DNA of 64,000 nucleotides from Rhizobium favelukesii (GTDB taxonomy: Bacteria; Pseudomonadota; Alphaproteobacteria; Rhizobiales; Rhizobiaceae), in NCBI RefSeq assembly GCF_000577275.2, contig NZ_HG916855.1:682001-746000 (forward strand). Direction: 5' to 3'. The notes under the pieces are model-generated. The model saw only the letters and a list, made by a program, of their open reading frames with translations, had not been told where the DNA came from and searched no databases. The position numbers and the translations under genes were made by a program. How positions within the stretch are numbered: position 1 is the first letter of the stretch; each line of letters opens with the position of its first letter. Shown here piece by piece: positions 45,812 through 54,013 of this stretch.

Positions 45812-47422
45812 TCAGGCTTCCAGCCAGACGTATTCCGCAAAGGCATAGCCCATCTGGCCACCAAGCGGGTTCGCTTCGAGGCCCTTGAGTTTGGCAGTCG
45901 TGGCATCGACGTTCGAAATATAGGCCGGAATGATCGTGCCAGCTTCTTCGGCGACCATGACTTGCATTTCGTTGTAGATGGCCTTTCGTTTGTTCTGGTC
46001 GAGCGAGCCGCGCGCTTCGATCAGCATCGTGTCGAACTTCTCCGACTTGTATTGGCTCTCATTCCACGGCGCTTCTGAAGCGTAGAGCAGCGAGAACAGG
46101 ATGTCCGGTGTCGGGCGCGGGTTGATATTGCCGAAATGGACGGGTGCCTTCAGCCAATAATTGTCCCAATAACCGTCGGATGGAACGCGCTGGACGTCAA
46201 GCTTCATGCCGATTTCGGCACCGGCGGCCTGGATGATCATCGCCATGTCGATTGACGACGTCGCCGCGTCGGAGGCGATCACCGGGACCGACTGACCAAG
46301 AACGCCGGCCTTTTCGAAATGGAACTTGGCTTTTTCGGGATCGAATGCGCGCGCCTTCAGATCTGCATTGCGATAGAAATTCGCGGGGGAAACCGGCTGG
46401 TCGTTGCCGACCTCACCCAAGCCCCGAAGCGCCGACTTGACGATCTGCTCGCGGTTGACGAGATACTTCATGCCTTCGATGAAGTCTCGCTTGCTGCCGG
46501 GCTCCATGTCGAGTCGCATGTTGAGATTGGTGTAGTTGCCAGACGTCGTCTTCGACAGGACGAAAGCGTCTGCCTGTGTCTCGACCAAACGCATCGAGCG
46601 GGGATTGATCGAGGCGGCAAGATGAATGTCGCCCGAAAGCAGTGCGTTGACGCGGGCATTGTCGTCGCTGATGGCGAAGTATTCGAACGAATCGACGTTC
46701 GGGCCGGATTTCCAGTAGTTCTTGTTCTTGATCCCGACCGACCGCACGCCGGGTTCGAAGACCTCCTTGACGAAGGCGCCCGTACCGTTCGCCTTCGAGA
46801 AGTCCGTCGTACCGTCGGCGACGATCATGAAGTGGTGCATCGACAGAATGGTCGGTAGGTCGGCGTTCGGATTTGCGAGCGTGATCTCGACGGTCTGTTT
46901 GTCGACTGCCTTGAAGCCCGTCATTTGGGCGGCGATCTTGGCGACCTTCGAACCGACGGCCGGGTCGAGATGGCGCTTCAGCGAAAAGACGACGTCGTCG
47001 GCCGTCAGCGGCTTGCCGTCGTGGAAAGTAACGCCCTTCTTAAGCTTGACGGTCCAGGTTTTTGCATCCTTGGACTCGATTGTTTCGGCAAGCTCCATTT
47101 GCGGGACGCCGTTCTGGTCGAGGAAGGTGAGGCGATTGTAAAAGGAGCAGCAACGGACATAGTCAGTCGAGAGCGATGCCTTGGCCGGGTCGAGCGTATC
47201 GGCCGTCGAAGACGACCATCCCGCCGCCTTCAGCGCGCCGCCGGAAACGGGTGTGGCGGCGAGCGCCTGCGAGGCGCGAGAGAGGATGAGGCCCCCCGCC
47301 GACATCGCCACACCGCCGGCCAGCATCATGTGGAGTAATTCTCGACGCGTCGCGCCACGGCGAATGGCGTTTTCGACCCTTGTGTCGTCGGATGTGGTCC
47401 AGTTGGTAATCTTGTCGTTCAT
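45812..47422 (-). CDS. ABC transporter substrate-binding protein (family 5, peptide/opine type)
   Basis: 536-residue periplasmic solute-binding protein. The N terminus has a twin-arginine-like signal (ATRRELLHMMLAGGVAMSAG) with cleavage near SQALAATP, suggesting Tat export. Family-5 marks: VKLKKGVTFHDGKPLTADDV and TVEITLANPNADLP. Start 47422 (MNDKITNW) is chosen over 47470, which adds residues before the signal. Together with the DppB, DppC and DppDF genes it forms a complete importer; the amine-catabolic neighbours suggest a small nitrogenous ligand rather than general peptides. Confidence 0.92.
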   Translation of the reverse strand: MNDKITNWTTSDDTRVENAIRRGATRRELLHMMLAGGVAMSAGGLILSRASQALAATPVSGGALKAAGWSSSTADTLDPAKASLSTDYVRCCSFYNRLTFLDQNGVPQMELAETIESKDAKTWTVKLKKGVTFHDGKPLTADDVVFSLKRHLDPAVGSKVAKIAAQMTGFKAVDKQTVEITLANPNADLPTILSMHHFMIVADGTTDFSKANGTGAFVKEVFEPGVRSVGIKNKNYWKSGPNVDSFEYFAISDDNARVNALLSGDIHLAASINPRSMRLVETQADAFVLSKTTSGNYTNLNMRLDMEPGSKRDFIEGMKYLVNREQIVKSALRGLGEVGNDQPVSPANFYRNADLKARAFDPEKAKFHFEKAGVLGQSVPVIASDAATSSIDMAMIIQAAGAEIGMKLDVQRVPSDGYWDNYWLKAPVHFGNINPRPTPDILFSLLYASEAPWNESQYKSEKFDTMLIEARGSLDQNKRKAIYNEMQVMVAEEAGTIIPAYISNVDATTAKLKGLEANPLGGQMGYAFAEYVWLEA

Positions 47423-47500
47423 AGCATTCCCCTTTTCGTGGTTGGTTGGCGCGTCTTCGTCTTTCCGCAAAGTTCAGGCCAGGTTCTTTAAGATTCTCAT

Positions 47501-48214
47501 TCAGCCCCGCGCGGCGGCCACTGCATTGGCGAGGCCCTTCAAGGATGTGAAGTGATAGTCGGGCTCGGTGAATTTGGCCGGCTCGATGGTGCCGCCATAG
47601 CCTTTCTGTCCGTGGCGGCGCTCAATCCAACAATTGCTCATCCCCAGCTCCCGCGAAATCCCAATGTCGTGGTACTGGCTTTGGGCGACATGCAGGATCT
47701 CGTCTTTTGAACTTCCTTCGGCCGCGACGAAGTCGAAAACCTTCTCGAAGAAGACGGGGTCGGGCTTTTCTGTGCCGGTTTCGTCGGCGGTGAAGGCGGC
47801 GTAAAACGGGCTTCCCAGTTCCTTCGCGAAGTAATCGAAGGCCCAGCGACGTGCATTGGTCATCGCCACCAGGCGGTAATCTTTGGCAAGTTGGGCCAGC
47901 GCTTCGGCGCTGTCGTCAAAGGCCTTCCAGCGTTTTGCGGAAACGCGCAGCCGCTCACCACACTTTCGCTCAACCGGCAGGCCGAGGTTTGGCGCGATCG
48001 CCAGATAGACGCGAATGAGATCATCCGGGAAGAGGTCGGCATCCCTGGAATAGCGCGCCGCGCGGTAAAGGCTTAAAGCCTCCTCGGCGTCGATCACGAC
48101 GCCCGCGTCTGCGGCGATGCCGGCGAGGCACTCCGTAAGACCACCCTCGAAGTCGATCAGCGTGCCGACGACATCGAAGGTCAGATACGTGAAGTCATGA
48201 AGGCTCTTGCCCAT
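47501..48214 (-). CDS. HAD-superfamily hydrolase (type II haloacid-dehalogenase-like)
   Basis: 237 residues. HAD motif I is LTFDVVGTLIDFE (nucleophile Asp14), motif II MTNARRW, motif III GTEKPDPVFFEKV, motif IV YHDIGISRELG, so the fold and active site are complete. It could be a 2-haloacid dehalogenase or a small-molecule phosphatase. The gene is 78 bases upstream of the transporter's binding-protein gene on the same strand, and a paralogue of the same subfamily lies at 50994. The frame upstream of 48214 crosses a terminator and is not coding. Confidence 0.88.
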   Translation of the reverse strand: MGKSLHDFTYLTFDVVGTLIDFEGGLTECLAGIAADAGVVIDAEEALSLYRAARYSRDADLFPDDLIRVYLAIAPNLGLPVERKCGERLRVSAKRWKAFDDSAEALAQLAKDYRLVAMTNARRWAFDYFAKELGSPFYAAFTADETGTEKPDPVFFEKVFDFVAAEGSSKDEILHVAQSQYHDIGISRELGMSNCWIERRHGQKGYGGTIEPAKFTEPDYHFTSLKGLANAVAAARG

Positions 48215-48308
48215 CGCAATTTCCCAGTTCTCGGCCTCCTGAGGGAACGCCGGCTTCGTGAAGAAGAATATTCTGTTCCCTGGCGAGGTGATTTTCCCGC
48301 TCTTGGTG

Positions 48309-48341
48309 AAAGGCCGGGATTTCTGGGATCCGGCCCTTTTT
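48309..48341. terminator. terminator after the aminotransferase gene
   Basis: GGCCGG-GAT and ATCCGGCC (48312-48320 with 48328-48335, one bulge) around TTCTGGG. A and T runs flank the stem on both sides, so it could act in either direction; its likely job is to end the minus-strand GNAT-aminotransferase transcript. Confidence 0.6.
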
Positions 48342-48451
48342 CTTGAACTGAGTTTGGCAGCTGTCCCAAACCAGAGTCTCCGAAAACAGGCTGTGGCGCG
48401 GCACAAAATACCGAAGATGACGGTTCCGCGACATATTGCGGCTCGGGTTTC

Positions 48452-49831
48452 TCAGGCCACAAGGGCCCGCCGGATATCGTTGTCGGCGAGCGTCTCGTCG
48501 AGCGTCCTGCGCGTACGCTCCACGATCGCGTCGATTTCCGCCTCCGTGCAACAGAGTGGTGGGGCGTAGCCGAGCACGCCATTGGCGAAGGCGCGGATGA
48601 CGAGACCATTGTTCCAGGCGCGGTCGAAGATGCGGCGCGCCGGTTCTGCAGCGGCTGGAAGGGGAGTCTTGCGTTCCTTGTCGACGACGAGCTCGATGGC
48701 AGCCAACATGCCGCGGCCGCGGACGTCGCCGACGAGCGGATGGTCCTTCAGGCTCTCGAGCCCGGCCATCAGCCGCGCTCCGGCTCTGCGGCCGTTTTCC
48801 AGCAGTCCGTCTTCGTAGAGTCGTAGAACCTCCAGACCGACGGCGGCGCTGACGGGATGGGCCGAATAGGTATAGCCATGTCCGACGGCGGAGGTGCCGG
48901 CGCCATCGGCAATCGTCTGGTAGACGTGTTCCGACATGAACAGGGCACCCATCGGCACGTAGCCGGATGTGAGGCCCTTGGCGACCGTCAGGAGGTCCGG
49001 CACGATGTCATCCTCAGAACAGGCAAATAGCGGACCTGTGCGCCCGAAGCCGGTGATGACCTCGTCGGCGACAAAGAGGATATCGAGCTCGCGGCAAACG
49101 GCACGCATTGCCTTCATCCAGCCCTTGGGCGGCACGAGCACGCCGCCCGATCCCTGGATCGGTTCCGCATAGAATGCCGCAACGCGCTCGGCGCCGCCCA
49201 GTTCTTCGATCTTCTGCTTCAACGCGGCAATGGAAGCAGCGATGATGGCTTCGGGTTCGGTGCCGACCGGGTTGCGGTAGGCATAGTGGGACGGAATCTT
49301 GTGCTGCCAGTCGAAAGGCAAGCCGAAACCAGCGTGAAAGGCGGGTAGAGCAGTAAGACCGGCTCCAACCGTCGAGGAACCGTGATAGCCTTGTTCGATG
49401 GAGATGAACTGGTCTTTCCCGGGTCGTCCGCGCGCATTCCAATAGTAGCGGATGAAGCGGATCGTGCTGTCGACCGCATCCGAACCGCCGAGCGTGAAAT
49501 AGACGTGGTTGAGGTCTCCTGGCGCGCGATCGGCGAGTTCCGAGGCCAACCTGATTGCCGGCTCCGAGCCGAGGCCGAAATAGGCGGTTGCATAAGGAAG
49601 CTCCCGCATTTGCTTTGCCGCCGCCTCGACGATGCTGTCATGACCATAGCCAGCATTGACGCACCAAAGGCCGGCAAAGCCATCGATCAGTTGTTTGCCG
49701 TTCGCATCGGTGACTGTTGCACCAAAAGCCGATGTCAGGACCCGCACGCCCAGATTTTCGTGACCGCGATAGGAAGCGACCGGATGGATCAAATGCGCGC
49801 GGTCGAGTTCGATCAGGGAATTGCTAAACAT
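48452..49831 (-). CDS. class III aminotransferase (omega-amino acid/polyamine-pyruvate type)
   Basis: 459-residue PLP enzyme. Lys285 in LTVAKGLTSGYVPMGA is the cofactor lysine, DEVITGFGRTG (256-266) holds the Asp that binds the pyridine ring, and YFTLGGSDAVDSTIRFIRYY the phosphate site. The pattern GFAGLWCVNAGYG near residue 51-63 is typical of the omega-amino-acid:pyruvate and putrescine aminotransferase group. It would remove a terminal amino group and leave an aldehyde for the nearby dehydrogenases. Start 49831 (MFSNSLIELD) lies 13 bases after the GNAT stop. Confidence 0.92.
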   Translation of the reverse strand: MFSNSLIELDRAHLIHPVASYRGHENLGVRVLTSAFGATVTDANGKQLIDGFAGLWCVNAGYGHDSIVEAAAKQMRELPYATAYFGLGSEPAIRLASELADRAPGDLNHVYFTLGGSDAVDSTIRFIRYYWNARGRPGKDQFISIEQGYHGSSTVGAGLTALPAFHAGFGLPFDWQHKIPSHYAYRNPVGTEPEAIIAASIAALKQKIEELGGAERVAAFYAEPIQGSGGVLVPPKGWMKAMRAVCRELDILFVADEVITGFGRTGPLFACSEDDIVPDLLTVAKGLTSGYVPMGALFMSEHVYQTIADGAGTSAVGHGYTYSAHPVSAAVGLEVLRLYEDGLLENGRRAGARLMAGLESLKDHPLVGDVRGRGMLAAIELVVDKERKTPLPAAAEPARRIFDRAWNNGLVIRAFANGVLGYAPPLCCTEAEIDAIVERTRRTLDETLADNDIRRALVA

Positions 49832-49844
49832 GAAGGTCTCCGGA

Positions 49845-50681
49845 TCAGCCGAGCGCCTGATTGGCGAGGGCAAAGGTGGCCGCAACACGATCTGCGGCGC
49901 GGTGGATCTGCGGCTTGGCCATGGCAATGCCGCCGCCAACGTGCGCGAGGCCTTGTTCGGCGAGCCAGGGCGAAAGGTTGCTGTCGTCGGTGGTGTCGAT
50001 CCTGAGGAATCGGCTGGGACGCTTGGCAATGAAGTGTCTGACGAGTGCTTTGGCATCAGTGAGATCGGCGGCGACGACGGGGCCGATTACGTCTCCTCGA
50101 CCGAAGGAGCGCAGGGCTGCAAACCCTGAAATGCGGCCGTCACGGCGGGTGACGGCGAACTCACCGACCTTGGCGAGATAGGCCATCAGCCCTTCGCGAT
50201 CGGCGCCGAAAGCAACCCGGTCGAGTTCGGTGAGTGCATGAAGATCGCCGACGGTTGCGTCCTCGGTTTGCGTTGGCGCGGCGATTTCGCCGACCACCCC
50301 CTGGTGCTGTAAGACCGTGCCGATCTCGCAAAAGCCAAGCTTCTTGTAGAGGGGAAGGCCTTCGGCCGTCGCCACGAGCCGCAGCGGTCGGTCTGCCGCC
50401 ATCTGAAATGCGGCATCCATGAGCCTGCGACCTAGACCGCGACCGCGCATCGTCTCGTCGACAATAACCATGTTGATTGTTGCACACTCGGTCTTGTATG
50501 GCGTCATGAGCACGGTGCCGACGACCCGTCCGGCCTCGACCGCCACGACCCCTTCGCTGAGCGCCAGCGCCATCTGCCAGTCTTCCGACCGGTGCGGCCA
50601 GCCCGCCTGCCGAGACAGGTCGATGGCAGCTCCCAGGTGTTCGGGACCGAACGTCGCAAGATCGATCTGACGTGTTTGCAT
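49845..50681 (-). CDS. GNAT-family N-acetyltransferase, two-domain
   Basis: 278 residues. The N-terminal GNAT domain has the acetyl-CoA loop ETMRGRGLGRRLMDAAF and a following VATAEGLPLYKKLGFCE; the C-terminal half (from about 150) is a second, degenerate GNAT-like domain (Acetyltransf_18 type) ending in KPQIHRAADRV. Start 50681 is preferred because AAGGA is 6 bases upstream; ATG 50696 is not. It precedes the aminotransferase and the two probably form an operon. It may acetylate the amine substrate or an intermediate. Confidence 0.88.
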   Translation of the reverse strand: MQTRQIDLATFGPEHLGAAIDLSRQAGWPHRSEDWQMALALSEGVVAVEAGRVVGTVLMTPYKTECATINMVIVDETMRGRGLGRRLMDAAFQMAADRPLRLVATAEGLPLYKKLGFCEIGTVLQHQGVVGEIAAPTQTEDATVGDLHALTELDRVAFGADREGLMAYLAKVGEFAVTRRDGRISGFAALRSFGRGDVIGPVVAADLTDAKALVRHFIAKRPSRFLRIDTTDDSNLSPWLAEQGLAHVGGGIAMAKPQIHRAADRVAATFALANQALG

Positions 50682-50993
50682 TGGAATGTCCTTCATTTCT
50701 GGTCACAAGTGTGAGGCAGTATCGGCCGGAAGATTGTCTGAAGGACGCGGCCCGGACGGTATCTTATGGCTTTGCAGGCGCATGCCGCCGCATCTTATGC
50801 TGACAACGAACGCGTGCGCGAGAAACGCTGTCCTGGAAGAGAAGTGAAACGCCCCAGGACGCACAACCTTCTGCCAAAGCCGGCTTTAGATACGAAACAA
50901 TCTGCTTTGATCGTTCGGATTTCAGTCGAGCGGGCGGGTGAACCTCGGCCTATGATGGCCACAGATGAAACCGCTACAGCTCAAGGACAGGTC
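50682..50993. other. divergent intergenic region
   Basis: 312 bases between the minus-strand GNAT operon and the plus-strand HAD operon. A plus-strand frame is open from 50766 but has no ribosome site until ATG 50994. The promoters of both operons must be here; I could not identify them with confidence. Confidence 0.5.
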
Positions 50994-51662
50994 ATGACTC
51001 ACTTCCGGCCGAAATACATCACCTTCGACTGCTATGGCACACTCACCAACTTCCAGATGGCGGAGGCGGCGCGCGATCTTTACGGTGATCAGTTCGACGA
51101 GCCGCGCATTGCCGAGTTCATCAAGAACTTTGCCGCCTATCGCCTCGACGAGGTACTGGGCGATTGGAAACCTTATAATGAGGTGGTTCACAACTCGCTT
51201 GAGCGGACCTGCAAGCGCAACGGCATAAAGTTCCATGATGAAGCTGCGAGGGCGGTCTACGAGCGCGTCCCGACCTGGGGGCCGCATCCGGACGTTCCGG
51301 CAGGCCTTGCCAAGATTGCTGAGGAAATCCCGCTGGTCATCCTCTCCAACGCGATGAACGCGCAAATCATGTCGAATGTCGAAAAGCTCGGGGCGCCGTT
51401 TCACGCAGTCTACACAGCGGAGCAGGCGCAGTCCTACAAACCGCGCTTCAAGGGCTTCGAATACATGCTTGATATGCTGGGCTGCGGCCCCGAAGACATT
51501 CTCCATTGCTCGTCTTCATTCCGTTACGATCTGATGTCGGCGCATGACCTCGGCATCAAGAACAAGGTCTGGGTCAATCGTGGCCACGAACCGGCGAACC
51601 CCTATTACGGCTATGTCGAAATCGCCGATATCTCGGGTCTTCCGGGCGTCGTCGGGCTCTGA
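50994..51662 (+). CDS. haloacid dehalogenase, type II (HAD superfamily)
   Basis: 222 residues, within the usual range for (S)-2-haloacid dehalogenases. Motif I YITFDCYGTLTNF (nucleophile Asp12, FDCYGTL being the type II signature), motif II LSNAMN, motif III SYKPRF, motif IV SSSFRYDLMSAHDLG, then KVWVNRGHEP. AGGA lies 6 bases before ATG 50994. The FAD oxidoreductase gene follows 7 bases after the stop. In this context the enzyme may act on a phosphorylated or other catabolic intermediate rather than on a haloacid. Confidence 0.9.
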   Translation: MTHFRPKYITFDCYGTLTNFQMAEAARDLYGDQFDEPRIAEFIKNFAAYRLDEVLGDWKPYNEVVHNSLERTCKRNGIKFHDEAARAVYERVPTWGPHPDVPAGLAKIAEEIPLVILSNAMNAQIMSNVEKLGAPFHAVYTAEQAQSYKPRFKGFEYMLDMLGCGPEDILHCSSSFRYDLMSAHDLGIKNKVWVNRGHEPANPYYGYVEIADISGLPGVVGL

Positions 51663-51669
51663 GAAAGGC

Positions 51670-52950
51670 ATGGCGATGAAGTTCCAATCCTACTGGCACG
51701 ATACGGCCCCCGCTTTTGAAGGCGGTATGCAAGGTCCTGTCGAAGGACACTACGACGTCGCCATTGTCGGTGGCGGCTTCACTGGCCTTGCCGCGGCGCG
51801 CCAGCTGGCAAAGGCCGGCGCAAAGGTTGTCGTGCTGGAGGCAGAGCGGGTCGGCTGGGGTGCTTCGGGACGCAATGGCGGCCATCTCAACAACGGCCTT
51901 GCCCACAGCTTCATTGCCGCCAAGGCCGAACTCGGCAAGGAGCGAGCCATCGCGCTCTACAAAGCGCTCGACGCTTCGATCGATACCATCGAGGCAATCG
52001 TCGTAAAGGAGGGGATCGACTGCAATTTCCGTCGCGCGGGAAAGCTGAAGCTCGCGTCCAAGCCGCAGCATTTCGATGCGATCGCCCGCAATTTCGAGGC
52101 AGTTCACAAAGAGGTGGACCCGGAGACGGCGCTTCTTAGTGCAAATGATCTTGAAAGCGAGGTCGGCTCGCCCTTCCATGGTGCCATGCTGTCGAAAAAG
52201 AGCGCCATGATGCATATGGGACGCTATGTCGTCGGCCTTGCCAGTGCTGCCGCGCGCCATGGCGCCACCATCTTCGAGAAGGCGGCAGTGACCGCGCACC
52301 AAAGTGGCAACGGTCGCCATAGCCTCGCGACTGTACGGGGCACCGTTACCGCAGACCACGTGCTGGTCGCGACAGGCGCCTATACGCCGCCAGTGTTCGG
52401 CTATTTCCGACGTCGGATTGTTTCCGTCGGCAGCTTTCTCATTGCAACGCGTCCACTGACGGATGCAGAAATTGCGGTGACGATGCCGGGCAACCGCACC
52501 TGTGTCACCTCGATGAACATCGGCAACTACTTTCGGCTGTCGCCAGACAACCGGCTTATATTCGGAGGCCGCGCCCGGTTTTCGGCAACGTCCGATCAGC
52601 GCTCGGATGCAAAGAGTGGCGACATTCTCCGCAATAGCCTGCTTGAAATCTTCCCACAGCTTTCAGGGGTAGAGATCGACTATTGCTGGGGTGGGCTCGT
52701 CGATATGACCAAGGACCGCTATCCGCGCGCCGGCTATGTCGATGGCGTCTGGTACGCCATGGGCTATTCCGGCCATGGGGCGCAGCTGTCCACCCATCTC
52801 GGCATGATCATGGCCGACGCCATTCTCGGCAAGGCTGACCGTAACCCGGTCAAGGGCCTCGACTGGCCGGCCGTTCCTGGCCATTTCGGCAAGCCCTGGT
52901 TCCTGCCGCTGGTCGGATTGTACTACAAGACGCTCGACCGGTTTCAATAA
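51670..52950 (+). CDS. FAD-dependent amine oxidoreductase (PuuB/OrdL-like)
   Basis: 426 residues, DAO family. N terminus: FQSYWHDTAP, typical of gamma-glutamylputrescine oxidase-like proteins, then the Rossmann motif VAIVGGGFTGLAAARQLAKAG and the flavin-contact GWGASGRNGGHLNNG. C terminus: YCWGGLVDMTKDRYPRAGY then GYSGHGAQLSTHLG. This family oxidises an aminoalkyl group to an aldehyde with release of ammonia, which fits the aldehyde dehydrogenases and aminotransferase nearby. It is coupled to the HAD gene. The true substrate is not known. Confidence 0.9.
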   Translation: MAMKFQSYWHDTAPAFEGGMQGPVEGHYDVAIVGGGFTGLAAARQLAKAGAKVVVLEAERVGWGASGRNGGHLNNGLAHSFIAAKAELGKERAIALYKALDASIDTIEAIVVKEGIDCNFRRAGKLKLASKPQHFDAIARNFEAVHKEVDPETALLSANDLESEVGSPFHGAMLSKKSAMMHMGRYVVGLASAAARHGATIFEKAAVTAHQSGNGRHSLATVRGTVTADHVLVATGAYTPPVFGYFRRRIVSVGSFLIATRPLTDAEIAVTMPGNRTCVTSMNIGNYFRLSPDNRLIFGGRARFSATSDQRSDAKSGDILRNSLLEIFPQLSGVEIDYCWGGLVDMTKDRYPRAGYVDGVWYAMGYSGHGAQLSTHLGMIMADAILGKADRNPVKGLDWPAVPGHFGKPWFLPLVGLYYKTLDRFQ

Positions 52951-53116
52951 CGGCCAATCATCCATCCGGAACCGGGCGCCCAAAGTCTGCCGACAACCCT
53001 TCGCGCAAACCTCGGTTGCTTGCGCAATGCCGGACCTCCGCCCGCGACCGACCAAAATACTGGACCGTTCGGGATCGGCAGGATGAAGAGCTTGGGCTGG
53101 CCCGGCGATAGCGAGA

Positions 53117-53161
53117 TTGATCCCAACAGCTGGACGCGCTATATAGCTAGACAGGCTAGCT
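53117..53161 (+). promoter_or_regulatory. promoter and operator of the Phd/VapC module
   Basis: TTGATC (53117-53122), 16 bases, CTATAT (53139-53144), and immediately after it a perfect inverted repeat AGCTAG-ACAGG-CTAGCT (53145-53161). The repeat ends 12 bases before the antitoxin ATG, a standard place for autorepression. Confidence 0.65.
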
Positions 53162-53173
53162 TGGATGAGAATC

Positions 53174-53428
53174 ATGGAATGGCAGTTACAGGACGCTAAG
53201 AACCAATTTTCAAAAGTCGTTCAGAAAGCTCGGGACGAGGGGCCACAAGTGGTAACCGTACGCGGCCAACGCGCGGCCGTCGTGCTGTCGGCCCGCGAAT
53301 ACGACGCCTTGCGCGCCGGCCGGCCGACCCTGGTTGACGATCTGCTGTCGGGACCTGCTTGGGATGACGCCCTCTCAGAGGTGGTGAGCGATCGCTCTAG
53401 GACACCAAGCCGAGAAGTCGCCTTCTGA
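53174..53428 (+). CDS. Phd/YefM-type antitoxin
   Basis: 84 residues. MEWQLQDAKNQFSKVVQKA is the canonical Phd/YefM N-terminal domain (dimerises and binds DNA), followed by VVTVRGQRAAVVLSAREYD. The C-terminal tail is disordered and acidic/basic, as needed to neutralise the toxin. An in-frame ATG at 53165 is an alternative start. The stop overlaps the toxin ATG (TGATG). Confidence 0.92.
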   Translation: MEWQLQDAKNQFSKVVQKARDEGPQVVTVRGQRAAVVLSAREYDALRAGRPTLVDDLLSGPAWDDALSEVVSDRSRTPSREVAF

Positions 53429-53835
53429 TGTATCTTCTCGATACCGACGTCATCTCAGAGGCGCGCCGCGGCACGCCTCAGGCCAAATCGTGGCTGCGAT
53501 CGGTCGATCCTCTAACGGTCCATCTGAGCGTGCTCACGCTGGGCGAAATCATGCGAGGCATCGCCCTTAAGCAGAAGAACGACCCGAAGTCGGCTGCCCA
53601 TCTCGCAGAGTGGCTACGCAAATTGCGTCACGACCATGGTGAGCGCATTCTACCCATATCAGACCAAATTGCAGTCGAATGGGGTCGCATCGCCGCAATC
53701 CGTCCACGTGGCGATATCGACGGTTTGATCGCGGCGACGGCAATCGTTCACGATCTCATCGTTGTCACGCGGAATGTCGCGGACTTCGAGGACACTGGTG
53801 CCATCATTGCCAACCCGTGGGATCCAGACGCGTGA
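53428..53835 (+). CDS. VapC/FitB-type PIN-domain toxin
   Basis: 135-residue PIN ribonuclease. Acidic residues: Asp5 (YLLDTDVIS), Glu in LTLGEIMRG, Asp in RGDIDGLIAATA, Asp in TRNVADFE. It is coupled to a Phd-type antitoxin, a pairing common in Proteobacteria (FitAB-like). The 178 bases after it contain a minus-strand open frame with no recognised sequence. Confidence 0.92.
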   Translation: MYLLDTDVISEARRGTPQAKSWLRSVDPLTVHLSVLTLGEIMRGIALKQKNDPKSAAHLAEWLRKLRHDHGERILPISDQIAVEWGRIAAIRPRGDIDGLIAATAIVHDLIVVTRNVADFEDTGAIIANPWDPDA

Positions 53836-54013
53836 GTGGGGGATGTTGGAACACCCTGCCTTGCAAATTTCCGTTTCGTTGCACGGTTGTCATAGGATCG
53901 GAAGGCGCTTGACATCCGCTCGCTGACAATCTCATCAAAATAATCCTCGTGAAGATGTAAGAGGGTCACGAGCTCAACGCCATCGAGGATGCCGTCAAAC
54001 TCGATGGCCTCGG

